DNA of 64,000 bases. Source: Flavobacteriales bacterium UBA1986 (GTDB taxonomy: Bacteria; Bacteroidota; Bacteroidia; Flavobacteriales_G; Salibacteraceae). Under the pieces are notes generated by a model. The model ran no database searches, was not told where the DNA came from, and was given only the letters and a program-made list of their open reading frames with translations. The stretch covers positions 1-64,000 of the forward strand of contig DDDG01000016.1 of assembly GCA_002336245.1 (NCBI GenBank), written 5' to 3'. The translations under genes and the position numbers were made by a program. Positions 45,355 to 54,240 of this stretch are shown in pieces; position 1 is the first letter of the stretch, and every line of letters begins with the position of its first letter.

Positions 45355-46248
45355 TTACTCTTCCATCTTACCAGAACCAATACGATTCAAGTAATCTTTG
45401 TAAGAATCCGTGAAGTCTTTTACGTCTGGCTCTTTGTTGGCAGCTTTAAGGAACTTTTCCGTGCTGTTTAGATAGAAACCATTGCTTTCAAGATAGGCTC
45501 CTGAAACCATGTTCTGAAGAGCACTCTCGCTATCTCCAGCCATTCCTGTAACAGTTCCTCTCTCATCAACTGAAGGAATCTTCAAAATGATGGACTCGCC
45601 GCTTTCGATGGAATCACCCTTCTTCACTACAGTAAGTTTGTACACCTCATCTGGGTTTAACTTAAGTGCAGCGAAATCAATAACGTGAGAGTTGTCTGCT
45701 GTTTCAATACCGTAAATCTCTTCATCGAAGAAGTTGCTTACTGATACGCGAACCTCTGCAACACCTTCTTTAGCCAACCAGTTGATTTTTGTTGGCATCA
45801 AAAGAATTTTAGAAGAAGGGGCAGAAAGCACATCAACTTTTATGTTGGCAACACTTCGCCCTACAGAACCCGTAATGCTCATGTTGTTCGCATGTCCGTC
45901 CTTTTTAGTGATGTCACTGAAGATGTACTCCATATACTTCTGAGCAAGTCCAGAGTTGTCTGCAACGAACTTTCCCGATAGATCAGAAACGTTGTAGATT
46001 CCTTTAGCTCGTAACTCAATAGTTTTTCCAGAGCTGGAGGCCAAGCCAAGGTAGGCATCGTCTCCAAGAATAATTTTGTCTTTCGATTGAAGTTTCATTC
46101 CCGTCATTAGGGGAGTGAACTTATTGGGAGTGATCGATTGTTCTACGGCGTTTTCACCCTTTACTGCTAGTACCTTGTAAGATACAGTTTGTGCTGTGAG
46201 GGTATAGAAGCTGAAAGCAAAGGCTCCAAGTAATATCAGCTTTTTCAT
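45355..46248 (-). CDS. Secreted FecR-like domain protein
   Basis: The 297-residue protein has a signal peptide to about residue 19 (LTAQ). Residues ~25-95 (MKLQSKDKIILGDDAYLGL, GKTIELRAKGIYNV) resemble a FecR-like beta-domain. A middle Ig-like segment and a C-terminal helical region with possible TPR-like character follow. FecR domains sense or transmit signals in the periplasm. It is transcribed opposite to the flanking CHASE2 and CHAT genes, with 153 bp to CHASE2. Its exact role is unknown. Similarity to FecR is judged by eye and should be verified with a profile search. Confidence 0.62.
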   Translation of the reverse strand: MKKLILLGAFAFSFYTLTAQTVSYKVLAVKGENAVEQSITPNKFTPLMTGMKLQSKDKIILGDDAYLGLASSSGKTIELRAKGIYNVSDLSGKFVADNSGLAQKYMEYIFSDITKKDGHANNMSITGSVGRSVANIKVDVLSAPSSKILLMPTKINWLAKEGVAEVRVSVSNFFDEEIYGIETADNSHVIDFAALKLNPDEVYKLTVVKKGDSIESGESIILKIPSVDERGTVTGMAGDSESALQNMVSGAYLESNGFYLNSTEKFLKAANKEPDVKDFTDSYKDYLNRIGSGKMEE

Positions 46249-46353
46249 TTTTATGTGGTCTTTGGTTTGACTTTCTTTTATAAATCTAAATTAGCAATTA
46301 AATGCAGAGTAAGGAGCTGACATTCATCACCTAGCATTTAAGTGGTGGGGGAT

Positions 46354-46383
46354 TTGCTGAATTTTAACGAATAAGTACCTTGC
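46354..46383 (+). promoter_or_regulatory. Promoter-like sequence before the CHASE2 gene
   Basis: A TTG (46354-46356) and TACCTTGC (46376-46383) are 19 bp apart; the latter is TAnnTTTGC with one T missing. It ends 18 bp before the CHASE2 ATG. Confidence 0.35.
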
Positions 46384-46401
46384 ACCACCAAGTGAGACTC
46401 A

Positions 46402-47607
46402 ATGATAAAGAGATTTAAAGACGCCTTCTGGGGCACTGTTCTCATCTTCGTGATAGTGCTTTGTGTAAAGGCCTTGCCAAACATCGACGCCATCGACCCT
46501 ATCGCCGATGCCCTTCGGGACTACAATGAAACCGACATCGTATTTTCCAAAATGTTCGATGAGCAACCAATCGACACGAATATTACGATTGTGAACTTTG
46601 CTCAAGTAGACCGAGCAACCATAGGCCGGATGCTCGAGATCATTGGCAAACACAAGCCTGCTGTAGTCGGAATTGATGCCTTCTTCCGCTCTGAAAAAGG
46701 TCCGATGCAGGATTTCCCCTTGATGATGGGGATGTCTAAAGTTGAAAACCTTGTCCTTGTTAGTGAACTCGATTCGCCCGACACCAAAACTGGGCACTTC
46801 AATCGAGTGAATAAGTCAAATCCAATGTTTCTCGATTATGCAAGTACGGGCTTTGCAAATGTTGTGACTGGGGAAAATGAACATGAGGGAGGTTTTAGAA
46901 CTGTTCGGGAATTCATCCCTCGAAAAACAGTCCGCGATTCATTAGAATTAAATTTCACGGCAAAAATTGTTTCCTATTTTGATAGTTCTGCTCTGAAGGT
47001 CCTTCTTGCGAGAGACAAGGAGGAAGAGGTGATTAAATGGAGAGGTCCGTATTCTAAATTCTTCACACTTGGAGTCGACAATGTTTTGAATGAACAATTC
47101 GACCCCTCCATCATAGAAGGCAAAATTGTGCTCTTTGGGTACATCGGTGAATACGTAGGAGATGATGAATCGCACATCGATAAATTCTACACTCCATTGA
47201 ATGAACGCATGGCCGGAAGAGCGTATCCCGACATGTATGGAATTACAGTACACGCCAATGTGATCTCGATGATTCTCAATCGAAGTTACATCGACCGGCT
47301 TCCAGAGTGGGCAAACTTTTTAATGTACGCCTTTGTCACATTCTTAAACGTACTTCTATTCTTATACATCGCGGAGAAAAGGAGAACTTGGTATGACGTA
47401 ATCACCAAACCTTTTCAGATTGTGGAATTGGTGCTCTTCTTAGCAATACCGGTTTGGGTTCTTTACTATTGGAACTTCCAAGTCGACATTTCTAACATCC
47501 TAATTGCGGTAGCATTTGCTGGTGACATCACAGAGCTGTATGCAAGTACGATCAGAGGTTTTGCAGTGAAGCAAATCGGAAAAGCAAAGTCACTTATCCA
47601 AAAATAA
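46402..47607 (+). CDS. Stand-alone CHASE2-domain sensor
   Basis: The 401-residue protein has an N-terminal transmembrane helix (about residues 9-25), an extracytoplasmic CHASE2 domain (about 35-290), and three C-terminal transmembrane helices (about 300-320, 335-355, 360-380). Signature stretches are VDRATIGRMLEII and PAVVGIDAFF, and KIVLFGYIGEY. CHASE2 domains are input modules usually fused to kinases, cyclases or CHAT domains. Here only ~20 residues follow the last helix (VKQIGKAKSLIQK), so the output must come from a separate protein. It lies 62 bp upstream of the lipoprotein gene. Confidence 0.85.
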   Translation: MIKRFKDAFWGTVLIFVIVLCVKALPNIDAIDPIADALRDYNETDIVFSKMFDEQPIDTNITIVNFAQVDRATIGRMLEIIGKHKPAVVGIDAFFRSEKGPMQDFPLMMGMSKVENLVLVSELDSPDTKTGHFNRVNKSNPMFLDYASTGFANVVTGENEHEGGFRTVREFIPRKTVRDSLELNFTAKIVSYFDSSALKVLLARDKEEEVIKWRGPYSKFFTLGVDNVLNEQFDPSIIEGKIVLFGYIGEYVGDDESHIDKFYTPLNERMAGRAYPDMYGITVHANVISMILNRSYIDRLPEWANFLMYAFVTFLNVLLFLYIAEKRRTWYDVITKPFQIVELVLFLAIPVWVLYYWNFQVDISNILIAVAFAGDITELYASTIRGFAVKQIGKAKSLIQK

Positions 47608-47668
47608 GCGTTGATATCTACCGAAAGCACGTGATTTGCAAGAAGAAAACGACCTATTTTTGTTTCGA

Positions 47669-49261
47669 ATGAGCAAAGCCCTGAAGATTACAACCTTCTG
47701 CTCGGTATTCCTACTCCTCCTATTTTCTTGCGAGAAGTTTGATAGCCTGAAAGAGAACTGGCGCCCCAGTCTTGCGGTGCCATTGCTGTACACAACAGTA
47801 GATGTCTATGATATTTTGGCGAAGGCAAATCGAAATGATTTGGTGATCATCAACGAAAACACCGGTCTGCTCGCCTTGAGTTATAAAGGTGTTTTAGTGT
47901 CTTCCTCACCATCCGACATCGTTCAGCTGCCAAACCAGAGTGGAACCTTTGTAGTGAATTCCCCACTTCCTCTTATGCCAATTTCTGGGAGCATTTCTCA
48001 ATCCGTCTCCCAAACCCAAACCTTATTACCCTCTGGAATCGTCGAGCTGTCAAAAATCATTTTTCGCAGTGGTAAGCTGATTTACAGCCTCGGTTCGTCC
48101 TTCGGTGGGTCGGGAAGTGTTGACTTTAGCATTGTTTCTCTCTCCAAAGACGGAAGTGTTTTTCAACGAACAATAAATCTGAACACCTTAGATACCTTGG
48201 ACCTTGCTGGATTTGAATTGGATCTCTCAAAAACCTCACTTGGCTTCAACGAGTTTTTAATGAACATCACTGCTACCATCACTGGAAGTGCTGGTGATCC
48301 AATACCGAGCCCGATGGCTACTTTCAGCATTGACCTAAAAGACCTTGACTATGAAGAAGTCTACGGTGACTTTAAGACTCAAACGGTTACAGCAGACGAG
48401 GACTCCATTCTCATCAAGCTGTTTGGCAAGTTGAAGGATGTAGGGCAGATTTCCTTTGAAGGCCCAAGCATTCACTTATATGCTACCAACAGTTTTGGTT
48501 TTCCGGTGAGGATATCATTCGATGATTTGTACACCTACAACACCATTTCAGGCGACACCTTTAAATTGGGCATTGACCCAAATTCAAGCACCTTCGACAT
48601 CGACTACCCTCCTGCTTCAAGGATTGGAGATTCGACGCTTTCCTCAATAACTTTCAATCGGAGCAACAGTACAGTTGAGGAAATCGTGAGCCCTACACCA
48701 AAGTGGTTGATTAGCAAAGTGACCGGTATTATGAATGCCGATGGCGTGCCCGCCGAGAATCATTTACATCGGGATGCCAAGCTTCAAATTGAAACTGAAT
48801 TGGAGCTTCCACTATCGGGAAAAGTTTTTAACTATGGTTTTCGAGATACCTCTGAGTACAGCTTCTCGGAATCGATTGACGAAATTGACTCCATCTTGGT
48901 TCGCGCCAACATCATCAACGGTTTCCCCATCGACGCTCAAGTTCAGGTCTACCTCACAGATGAGAACTACAAAATCACCGATTCCATATTTCCAGGCATA
49001 AACGAAAACCTCATTGCCTCGGGTAAAATCAATTCAAAAGGACGTGTGTCAGAACCTGCCAAGAAAGTAACCGATGTGAAAATTCAAAAAGATCGTGTTC
49101 CAAACATCACAAACGCTTCCTACCTCATCACTGATATGAGATTTCAGACCTCTCAAAAAGGAGATGTGTCCGTCAAAATTTTTGATGACTATGAGATTAG
49201 CCTAAAGATTGGATTAAAAGTAGATGGCAAAGTACCTCTAGGAGACAGTGAAGGCAACTAG
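47669..49261 (+). CDS. Large lipoprotein of unknown function
   Basis: The ATG at 47669 gives 530 residues with a lipoprotein signal (FSVFLLLLFSC-like lipobox LLFSC, Cys around residue 20). The mature part is beta-rich with regular Asp/Ser turns (SIDLKDLDYEEVYGDF, FKLGIDPNSSTFDIDYPPA), suggesting several Ig-like domains. No known family is recognised. It overlaps the second DUF5723 barrel by 14 bp and follows CHASE2 by 61 bp, so the three genes form one transcript. It could be a surface or periplasmic partner of the barrel. Confidence 0.72.
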   Translation: MSKALKITTFCSVFLLLLFSCEKFDSLKENWRPSLAVPLLYTTVDVYDILAKANRNDLVIINENTGLLALSYKGVLVSSSPSDIVQLPNQSGTFVVNSPLPLMPISGSISQSVSQTQTLLPSGIVELSKIIFRSGKLIYSLGSSFGGSGSVDFSIVSLSKDGSVFQRTINLNTLDTLDLAGFELDLSKTSLGFNEFLMNITATITGSAGDPIPSPMATFSIDLKDLDYEEVYGDFKTQTVTADEDSILIKLFGKLKDVGQISFEGPSIHLYATNSFGFPVRISFDDLYTYNTISGDTFKLGIDPNSSTFDIDYPPASRIGDSTLSSITFNRSNSTVEEIVSPTPKWLISKVTGIMNADGVPAENHLHRDAKLQIETELELPLSGKVFNYGFRDTSEYSFSESIDEIDSILVRANIINGFPIDAQVQVYLTDENYKITDSIFPGINENLIASGKINSKGRVSEPAKKVTDVKIQKDRVPNITNASYLITDMRFQTSQKGDVSVKIFDDYEISLKIGLKVDGKVPLGDSEGN

Positions 49262-50609
49262 GTTCATCATACTGTTCATCGCCCTTTTTCCAATCGCCTT
49301 GAATGCGCAGTTGGAGCACACCTTGTACGGCTTTAAAACTGTCCCACAACTGGTAAAGCTCAATCCGGCAATGATGCCTTTGAGTAAGGTGAACGTAACT
49401 CTATTTCCTGCTCTTTCTTCCGTAGCCTTTGGCGCCAATACCAGTGGGTTAACCGTCAATCAACTGGCGGCAGAAGACATTTCTGTATTTGAGGACGCCC
49501 TTTCAAAAATGAAAGACAGGAATTTCCTCACCGTTAAAAATGAAATCGAATTGCTTCATTTGGGTTTAAAGCTTGGTGATAATTACGTCAGTGGCTCGGT
49601 TACAAGTCATACCCGATTTGGCCTTGCTTACCCAGGAGACCTTGCACGTCTGATTTGGGAAGGAAACGGTAAGAGCTTTTTGGGTGACCGCGCCAACATG
49701 GACAACCTCACCATCAATACTGGTTCATACTTGGAATATGGTGTCGGTATAGCTCGAACGGTAGGCAAATCTTTGAACATCGGAGCTCGAGTAAAGTACC
49801 TGTCTGGACTGTTTAATGTGCACACTCGAGAATCGCAATTGGGACTTTACACAGACTCTCTTTCATTTGACCTGGTTCTGGATGGTGCCTTTGACCTGCG
49901 GACTTCCGGCTTGCCGAACCTAAACGATACAGCAGAGTTTTCTCTAAATCCACAAGAACTTCTTTTTTCCAACAACAATGGGCTTGGGCTTGACGTGGGA
50001 ATAAGCTATGAAGGAAAAGGTGGCTTTAATGTGTCTGGTTCCATCATCAACATAGGAAGAATTACGTGGAAGAACAACGTGAACACCTATCAAAACCCTG
50101 ACATTTCTTTCGAATTTAGTGGCGTTCCCATCAACGACATCCTCGGCGGGGGTAACGACTCATCAAGCACATCTTCCTTCCAAGTTTTACAAGACAGCCT
50201 TTCGTCTATATTCAGTGTTGGTCAGAGTAAAAACCCTTACAGTACCAGCTTACCCACACAAGGATTTCTCAGCTTTTCGCAGTCTCTTTTTGACCGTGTT
50301 GAAGTTGGCGTGCTGGGAACTGCCATCATTCAAGATAAAGCCATACGCATGGGTGTGCGAGCTAACGGATCAATTTTCATTGGGAAGTGGCTCGGGTTCA
50401 CCATGAACTACGGTATTTATGGCGGCTCGTGGGTAAACGTTGGCGCCGGACTAAGCTTGGCCGCGGGGCCAGTTCAGTTCTATGTTCTATCCGATAATGT
50501 GCTTGGTTTTATCCAACCCTTCGACAGTAAAAATGCACATGCCCGTTTCGGTTTCAACCTTACGATTGGCAAAAACTACAGCAAGGCTCGCCTTAAGGTG
50601 AAAGCCTAG
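49248..50609 (+). CDS. DUF5723-family outer-membrane beta-barrel protein (copy 2)
   Basis: The 453-residue protein starts at a GTG (MKATRFIILF) inside the lipoprotein gene and has a signal peptide to about residue 20 (LNAQ). It shares the N-terminal phrase and strand pattern with the copy at 38717 (LDVGISYEGKGGFNVSGSI against FDFGARLEVLDRFTISAS). Its C-terminus also ends in an aromatic strand (RFGFNLTIGKNY). It is the last gene of the CHASE2-lipoprotein run and converges with the glucosaminidase gene, separated by 1 bp. Confidence 0.85.
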   Translation: MKATRFIILFIALFPIALNAQLEHTLYGFKTVPQLVKLNPAMMPLSKVNVTLFPALSSVAFGANTSGLTVNQLAAEDISVFEDALSKMKDRNFLTVKNEIELLHLGLKLGDNYVSGSVTSHTRFGLAYPGDLARLIWEGNGKSFLGDRANMDNLTINTGSYLEYGVGIARTVGKSLNIGARVKYLSGLFNVHTRESQLGLYTDSLSFDLVLDGAFDLRTSGLPNLNDTAEFSLNPQELLFSNNNGLGLDVGISYEGKGGFNVSGSIINIGRITWKNNVNTYQNPDISFEFSGVPINDILGGGNDSSSTSSFQVLQDSLSSIFSVGQSKNPYSTSLPTQGFLSFSQSLFDRVEVGVLGTAIIQDKAIRMGVRANGSIFIGKWLGFTMNYGIYGGSWVNVGAGLSLAAGPVQFYVLSDNVLGFIQPFDSKNAHARFGFNLTIGKNYSKARLKVKA

Positions 50610-50652
50610 GCTAAGGTTGCATTTTGAGGCTTTGACCTTTTTCCAAACTTGC
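50595..50652. terminator. Long hairpin spanning two convergent stop codons
   Basis: A 13-bp stem with one mismatch (AAGGTGAAAGCCT with AGGCTTTGACCTT) encloses 29 bases and is followed by TTTTT on the plus strand. The left arm lies in the last codons of DUF5723 copy 2 and the right arm in the last codons of the glucosaminidase gene. It may end transcription for the plus strand. Confidence 0.5.
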
Positions 50653-51561
50653 CCCCTTTTCTAGGCCATTATACTTCAAGAGCTTCTTCAGCTTGATGGC
50701 CTCCTGCTGACTGATGCTCCAAGGCGTATCGCCCTCTTTAACAGTGTAGGTCTTTAAAACACTCTTTCTGCGTTTGGGCTGTAGGTATATGATTTCGCCT
50801 TTCTCAAACTCATGATCGCGCTGAACGTCGTTGTAAGCTTTCACTTGCCACAGTCCGATGTTGAGTTGATGAGCCAATACAGCGGCCGACACATGGTGGG
50901 GCGATAAAATGTAGCGCACCCGGTTTGGACTGAGTCTTTCCCGAACCACAACTTCGTTTGCTCGGGGAAGACCCGCTGTGGCTTTCTTAGGTTCTTTAAT
51001 TTCTTGAACAATCTCAGGCTCTTGTGTTTCTGCCTCCTCATCCCTGATGATTTTCTTCTGAAATTTAGGATCGTCGTATTGATGCAGTTCGTTGTCCTCT
51101 ATAATTTTGATGAGCAGATCTGGATATTTAGGATCGGTAGCATAACCCGCTTTCTTGAGTCCTCTCGCCCAAGATTTATAGTCGGTCGATTTGAATTCGT
51201 ACAAGAATTGATATCTGTTTGATTGCAAGAATTTTGAGTGGTCACGAAAAGATTCCCAAGCACTAGAATAGACTCGAAAACATTCATTCTTGGCGTCGTC
51301 GTCTTTATAAATGCGCTTGCCCTCCCAGTTCGAATGACATTTAATCCCGAAGTGATTGTTTGCTTTGGTTGCGAGCATGCTGTTGCCATTGTTGCTTTCC
51401 AATAAGCCTTGAGCTAGTGTGATGCTCGCTGGGATTCCGTACAACTTCATCTCTGATATTGCCACTTCCTGAAAACGATCGATGTACTCAGCCCGAGTAT
51501 AGTCAGCGGAATAAGAGAGCTGAGAACAGCAGAATAATAGGAAATAGAAAGAAATGCGCAT
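50611..51561 (-). CDS. GH73-type glucosaminidase with C-terminal LysM
   Basis: The ATG at 51561 gives 316 residues with a signal peptide (about 1-19, ending YSAD). The N-terminal half is a glucosaminidase domain (ITLAQGLLESNNGNSMLA, HFGIKCHSNWEGKR), with the catalytic Glu in GLLESN. A low-complexity linker and a C-terminal LysM-like module (YTVKEGDTPWSISQQEA) follow, with a degenerate second one near residue 215. It should hydrolyse peptidoglycan glycan strands in the periplasm or outside. It is the 3'-most gene of a minus-strand run with the PLP enzyme and tyrS upstream. Confidence 0.9.
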   Translation of the reverse strand: MRISFYFLLFCCSQLSYSADYTRAEYIDRFQEVAISEMKLYGIPASITLAQGLLESNNGNSMLATKANNHFGIKCHSNWEGKRIYKDDDAKNECFRVYSSAWESFRDHSKFLQSNRYQFLYEFKSTDYKSWARGLKKAGYATDPKYPDLLIKIIEDNELHQYDDPKFQKKIIRDEEAETQEPEIVQEIKEPKKATAGLPRANEVVVRERLSPNRVRYILSPHHVSAAVLAHQLNIGLWQVKAYNDVQRDHEFEKGEIIYLQPKRRKSVLKTYTVKEGDTPWSISQQEAIKLKKLLKYNGLEKGASLEKGQSLKMQP

Positions 51562-51628
51562 CAAACGAATTTACGGCCAGCCATGCAGGGGACTTGTATC
51601 CGCGCGTTCATTTGTAAACAGGATTGTG

Positions 51629-52534
51629 TTAGTCGAAACGACTCTCGAATGAAGCGTTTCCCTGCAGCCCCCCCGTGTGAATCAGAAGAAGTTTACTTCC
51701 CTGAGGTATTCCTCCTTTGCGCAGCATTTCAAACATTCCAAACACCATTTTAGCAGTGTAGATGTAATCGAGCTGAATCCCTGCAGCCTGCTTGAAATTT
51801 CTTGTAAAATCCACCAAGTCTTGGGTGACTTTCGCGAAGCCTCCAAAATGAAAATCGTTCAAAACCGACCAGGGATTGACCTGCGCCAAATTGTACTTCG
51901 AGAGCATCTGTTCAATCTCCTTTTCCATAAAGCCTCCTTTCAAAGAACTCACCCCAACAATCTCGGCTCTTTTGGGCCCTGAAATCAAGCCACTCAATGT
52001 TGTTCCACTTCCGATTGGGCAGAAGACCAAATCGAAGTGTTCTTCAACTTCAGAGAGAATTTCCTGGCAACCACGAATGCCTTCTACGTTTGAACCACCT
52101 TCTGGAATGAAATGCAAATCGCCGTAGATTTCGATCAGATTTGCCGGCAAACCATTCGATCGAATGTGTCGATACTCATCTCGTGAAATGAAGTGCGGTT
52201 TCATTCCCTTCGAACGACAAAAATCTAAACTGGGATTCGATGCTTCTTCTCCCCGAACTATTGCCAACAAAGGAATGTCCCGCTGCCAGCAGGCCTCTGC
52301 CGACGCGACCAAGTGATTTGAATAAGCACCTCCAAGAGTGATGATTCCAGATTTTCCTGAAGAACTGAAAGCTTCGAAATTATACTTGAGCTTCCGCCAC
52401 TTATTGCCAGAAACTACTAGGTGAATGAGGTCGTCGCGCTTGATGAAAACCTCGATGTTCTTGGATGAAAAAAGCGGGTGCTGAACCTTCTCCAGTGGAC
52501 TCGGCAGCTTAAAAGAAGCTTGCTTGGAAATCAA
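51629..52534 (-). CDS. ACC deaminase / D-cysteine desulfhydrase-like PLP enzyme
   Basis: The 301-residue protein starts at a TTG overlapping the tyrS stop (TTGA). The PLP Lys is in SGNKWRKLKYN, and the glycine-rich phosphate loop is PIGSGTTLSG. The N-terminal IEVFIKRDDLIH is typical of the ACC deaminase/D-cysteine desulfhydrase family. Members act on D-cysteine, 1-aminocyclopropane-1-carboxylate or related amino acids; the substrate is not decided here. Flavobacteriia often have this gene beside a glucosaminidase gene, as here (recollection). Length is slightly short for the family (about 320-340). Confidence 0.87.
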   Translation of the reverse strand: MISKQASFKLPSPLEKVQHPLFSSKNIEVFIKRDDLIHLVVSGNKWRKLKYNFEAFSSSGKSGIITLGGAYSNHLVASAEACWQRDIPLLAIVRGEEASNPSLDFCRSKGMKPHFISRDEYRHIRSNGLPANLIEIYGDLHFIPEGGSNVEGIRGCQEILSEVEEHFDLVFCPIGSGTTLSGLISGPKRAEIVGVSSLKGGFMEKEIEQMLSKYNLAQVNPWSVLNDFHFGGFAKVTQDLVDFTRNFKQAAGIQLDYIYTAKMVFGMFEMLRKGGIPQGSKLLLIHTGGLQGNASFESRFD

Positions 52535-53805
52535 CTAAAATTTAAGATGAAGTAGGACTTCTTTCCTCTTTGAAGCAAGAGGTATTGACCGTTGAGCAAA
52601 TCTGAATCAGTGCAGGTGTGATTATCCCCAATCTTCGTCTTATTGATGCTTAGGGAATTCTCTTTCAGGGCACGCCGAAGTTCCGAATTGCTTGGCAAAA
52701 ACCCGCTTTGCACAAATAGAGCCTCTAAACCTTCGGTCAAAAGCTCTTTCGAAACGCTCGACTGTGGAACGCCATCGAACACTTCGAGAAATTGCTCAGA
52801 ATCCAAGGCTCTCAGGTCTTCGGCCGTGCTCTTACCAAACAAAATATTTGAAGCCTGCTTGGCGCGAGCGAGATCTTCTTCAGAGTGCACACGAATGGTC
52901 ATCTCCTCTGCAAGTGCATTTTGCAAACTGCGGGTGTGCGGAGCTTCCGCATGCTGCTTTTCAATGTCTTCAATTTCTGAATGTTCTCTCAGCGAGAAAA
53001 AGCGAATGCACTTTTGGGCATCCTCATCGGCAATGTTGAGCCAGTACTGGTAGAACTTATAGGGTGAAGTTCTTTTGGCATCTAACCAAACATTTCCACC
53101 TTCCGACTTACCGAATTTGGAACCGTCGGACTTGGTAAGCAATTGAGCTGTGAGCGCGTGCGCCTCCTTCCCCGTCATTCGGCGAATGAGTTCCGTTCCA
53201 GTCGTAATGTTGCCCCACTGATCGCTGCCCCCCATTTGTAGCAGGCAATTGTTGTTTTGGAAGAGATGGTAAAAGTCGTAACCCTGAACCAGCTGGTATG
53301 AGAACTCCGTGAAGGAAATCCCTTGTTCCAACCTGCTTTTCACAGAATCTTTGGCCATCATATAATTGACCGAAATGTGCTTTCCAACATCGCGAATGAA
53401 GTCGAGGAAGTTCATGTCTTTGAACCAGTCGTAGTTGTTCACCAACTCCGCTTTGTTTTCGCCATTTTCAAAATCAAGAAAACGCTCCAGTTGCGCCTTC
53501 TGGCAGTTTAGGTTGTGTTGTATTTCCTGGTAGGACAGAAGTTTTCTCTCCGCTTTTTTTCCAGAAGGGTCACCCACTCTACCTGTTGCTCCGCCAACCA
53601 ATACGATGGGCTTGTGTCCGGCTTTTTGAAGAAGAGTGAGCAACATGATTGGCACCATGTTCCCAATGTGAAGGCTGTCGGCTGTTGGGTCGAAACCAAT
53701 GTATGCCGAGGTCATTTCCTTTTGCAATTGATCTTCGGTTCCAGGAGTGGTGTCCTGCAACATGTTTCTCCACTTCAGTTCTTCTACAAGGTTCACGGCA
53801 TTCAA
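52531..53805 (-). CDS. tyrS: Tyrosyl-tRNA synthetase
   Basis: The enzyme charges tRNA-Tyr. It has 424 residues. The class I signatures are HIGN (in DSLHIGNMVP) and KFGKS (SDGSKFGKSEGG). The C-terminal S4 RNA-binding domain (SELRRALKENSLSINKTKI) is complete. A -7 motif lies 11 bp upstream of the ATG. It is the first gene of the minus-strand run to the glucosaminidase. Confidence 0.97.
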   Translation of the reverse strand: MNAVNLVEELKWRNMLQDTTPGTEDQLQKEMTSAYIGFDPTADSLHIGNMVPIMLLTLLQKAGHKPIVLVGGATGRVGDPSGKKAERKLLSYQEIQHNLNCQKAQLERFLDFENGENKAELVNNYDWFKDMNFLDFIRDVGKHISVNYMMAKDSVKSRLEQGISFTEFSYQLVQGYDFYHLFQNNNCLLQMGGSDQWGNITTGTELIRRMTGKEAHALTAQLLTKSDGSKFGKSEGGNVWLDAKRTSPYKFYQYWLNIADEDAQKCIRFFSLREHSEIEDIEKQHAEAPHTRSLQNALAEEMTIRVHSEEDLARAKQASNILFGKSTAEDLRALDSEQFLEVFDGVPQSSVSKELLTEGLEALFVQSGFLPSNSELRRALKENSLSINKTKIGDNHTCTDSDLLNGQYLLLQRGKKSYFILNFS

Positions 53806-53815
53806 TTTAAGGCGC

Positions 53816-53823
53816 CAAAGATA
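53816..53823 (-). promoter_or_regulatory. Putative -7 element of tyrS
   Basis: On the minus strand this reads TATCTTTG and ends 11 bp before the tyrS ATG, giving a very short leader. No -33 element at the usual distance was found. Confidence 0.45.
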
Positions 53824-53861
53824 ACTTTCGGCGTAGGAAATGTTGGCTCAAATTCAGGCAT

Positions 53862-53889
53862 AAAAAAAGGGCCTTCCTCCGAAGGCCCT
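53862..53889 (-). terminator. Intrinsic terminator after the fasciclin gene remnant
   Basis: On the minus strand AGGGCCTTC and GAAGGCCCT form a perfect 9-bp stem with a 4-base loop, followed by seven T and a final A. It is correctly oriented to end the fasciclin transcript, 24 bp after that gene. Confidence 0.85.
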
Positions 53890-53912
53890 CTCAAGTGATG
53901 ATAATCTGTTGC

Positions 53913-54240
53913 CTAGCTAGGTGGCAGCATTACCTTATCGACAACGTGAACAACACCATTCGATGCTGGCACGGTACCTAAAATTTTGGCTTCTCCGACA
54001 AACACATCCTCACCTTCCCTTCGAACATCGAGGTAATATCCCGTCGCCATAAACAACTTCATTCCATCCTTCAAGGCTTTTCCCGTTACGGTTCCTGGTG
54101 AAGCATGACCTGTAATGATCTTGGCCAATTTGGCGGGATTCGTCTTGAATAAACCAAGTCCTTTTTTCCTTTACTTCTGGGTTGCAAGACCAAAGAACTA
54201 GTCCGATTAAGATTGGGGCGGTGTTTTTAATGATTTTCAT
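53913..54240 (-). pseudogene. Fasciclin (FAS1) lipoprotein remnant with frameshift and deletion
   Basis: From the ATG at 54240 a lipoprotein signal is read (lipobox VLWSC, Cys19), then the frame leaves the gene and ends at 54010. The C-terminal half of a FAS1 domain (KLAKIITGHASPG, VPASNGVVHVVDKVMLPP) lies in another frame, ending at 53913. Removing one A from the A6 tract (54162-54167 on the plus strand as T6) joins the two into a ~110-residue protein. Even then the first half of FAS1 (the TVFAPTN region) is missing, so the gene carries a deletion as well. An own terminator survives downstream. A sequencing error in the homopolymer could explain the frameshift but not the deletion. Confidence 0.7.

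Noticed and set aside
47655..47662. TATTTTTG as a promoter of the lipoprotein gene
   Set aside because: It ends only 6 bp before the ATG and lies 48 bp after the CHASE2 stop, so co-transcription with CHASE2 is more likely.
54162..54167. Programmed -1 frameshift at the A6 tract of the fasciclin gene
   Set aside because: The reading-frame change needed is +1 (one base skipped), and the A-tract is not in the right phase for the classical A AAA AAG slip.
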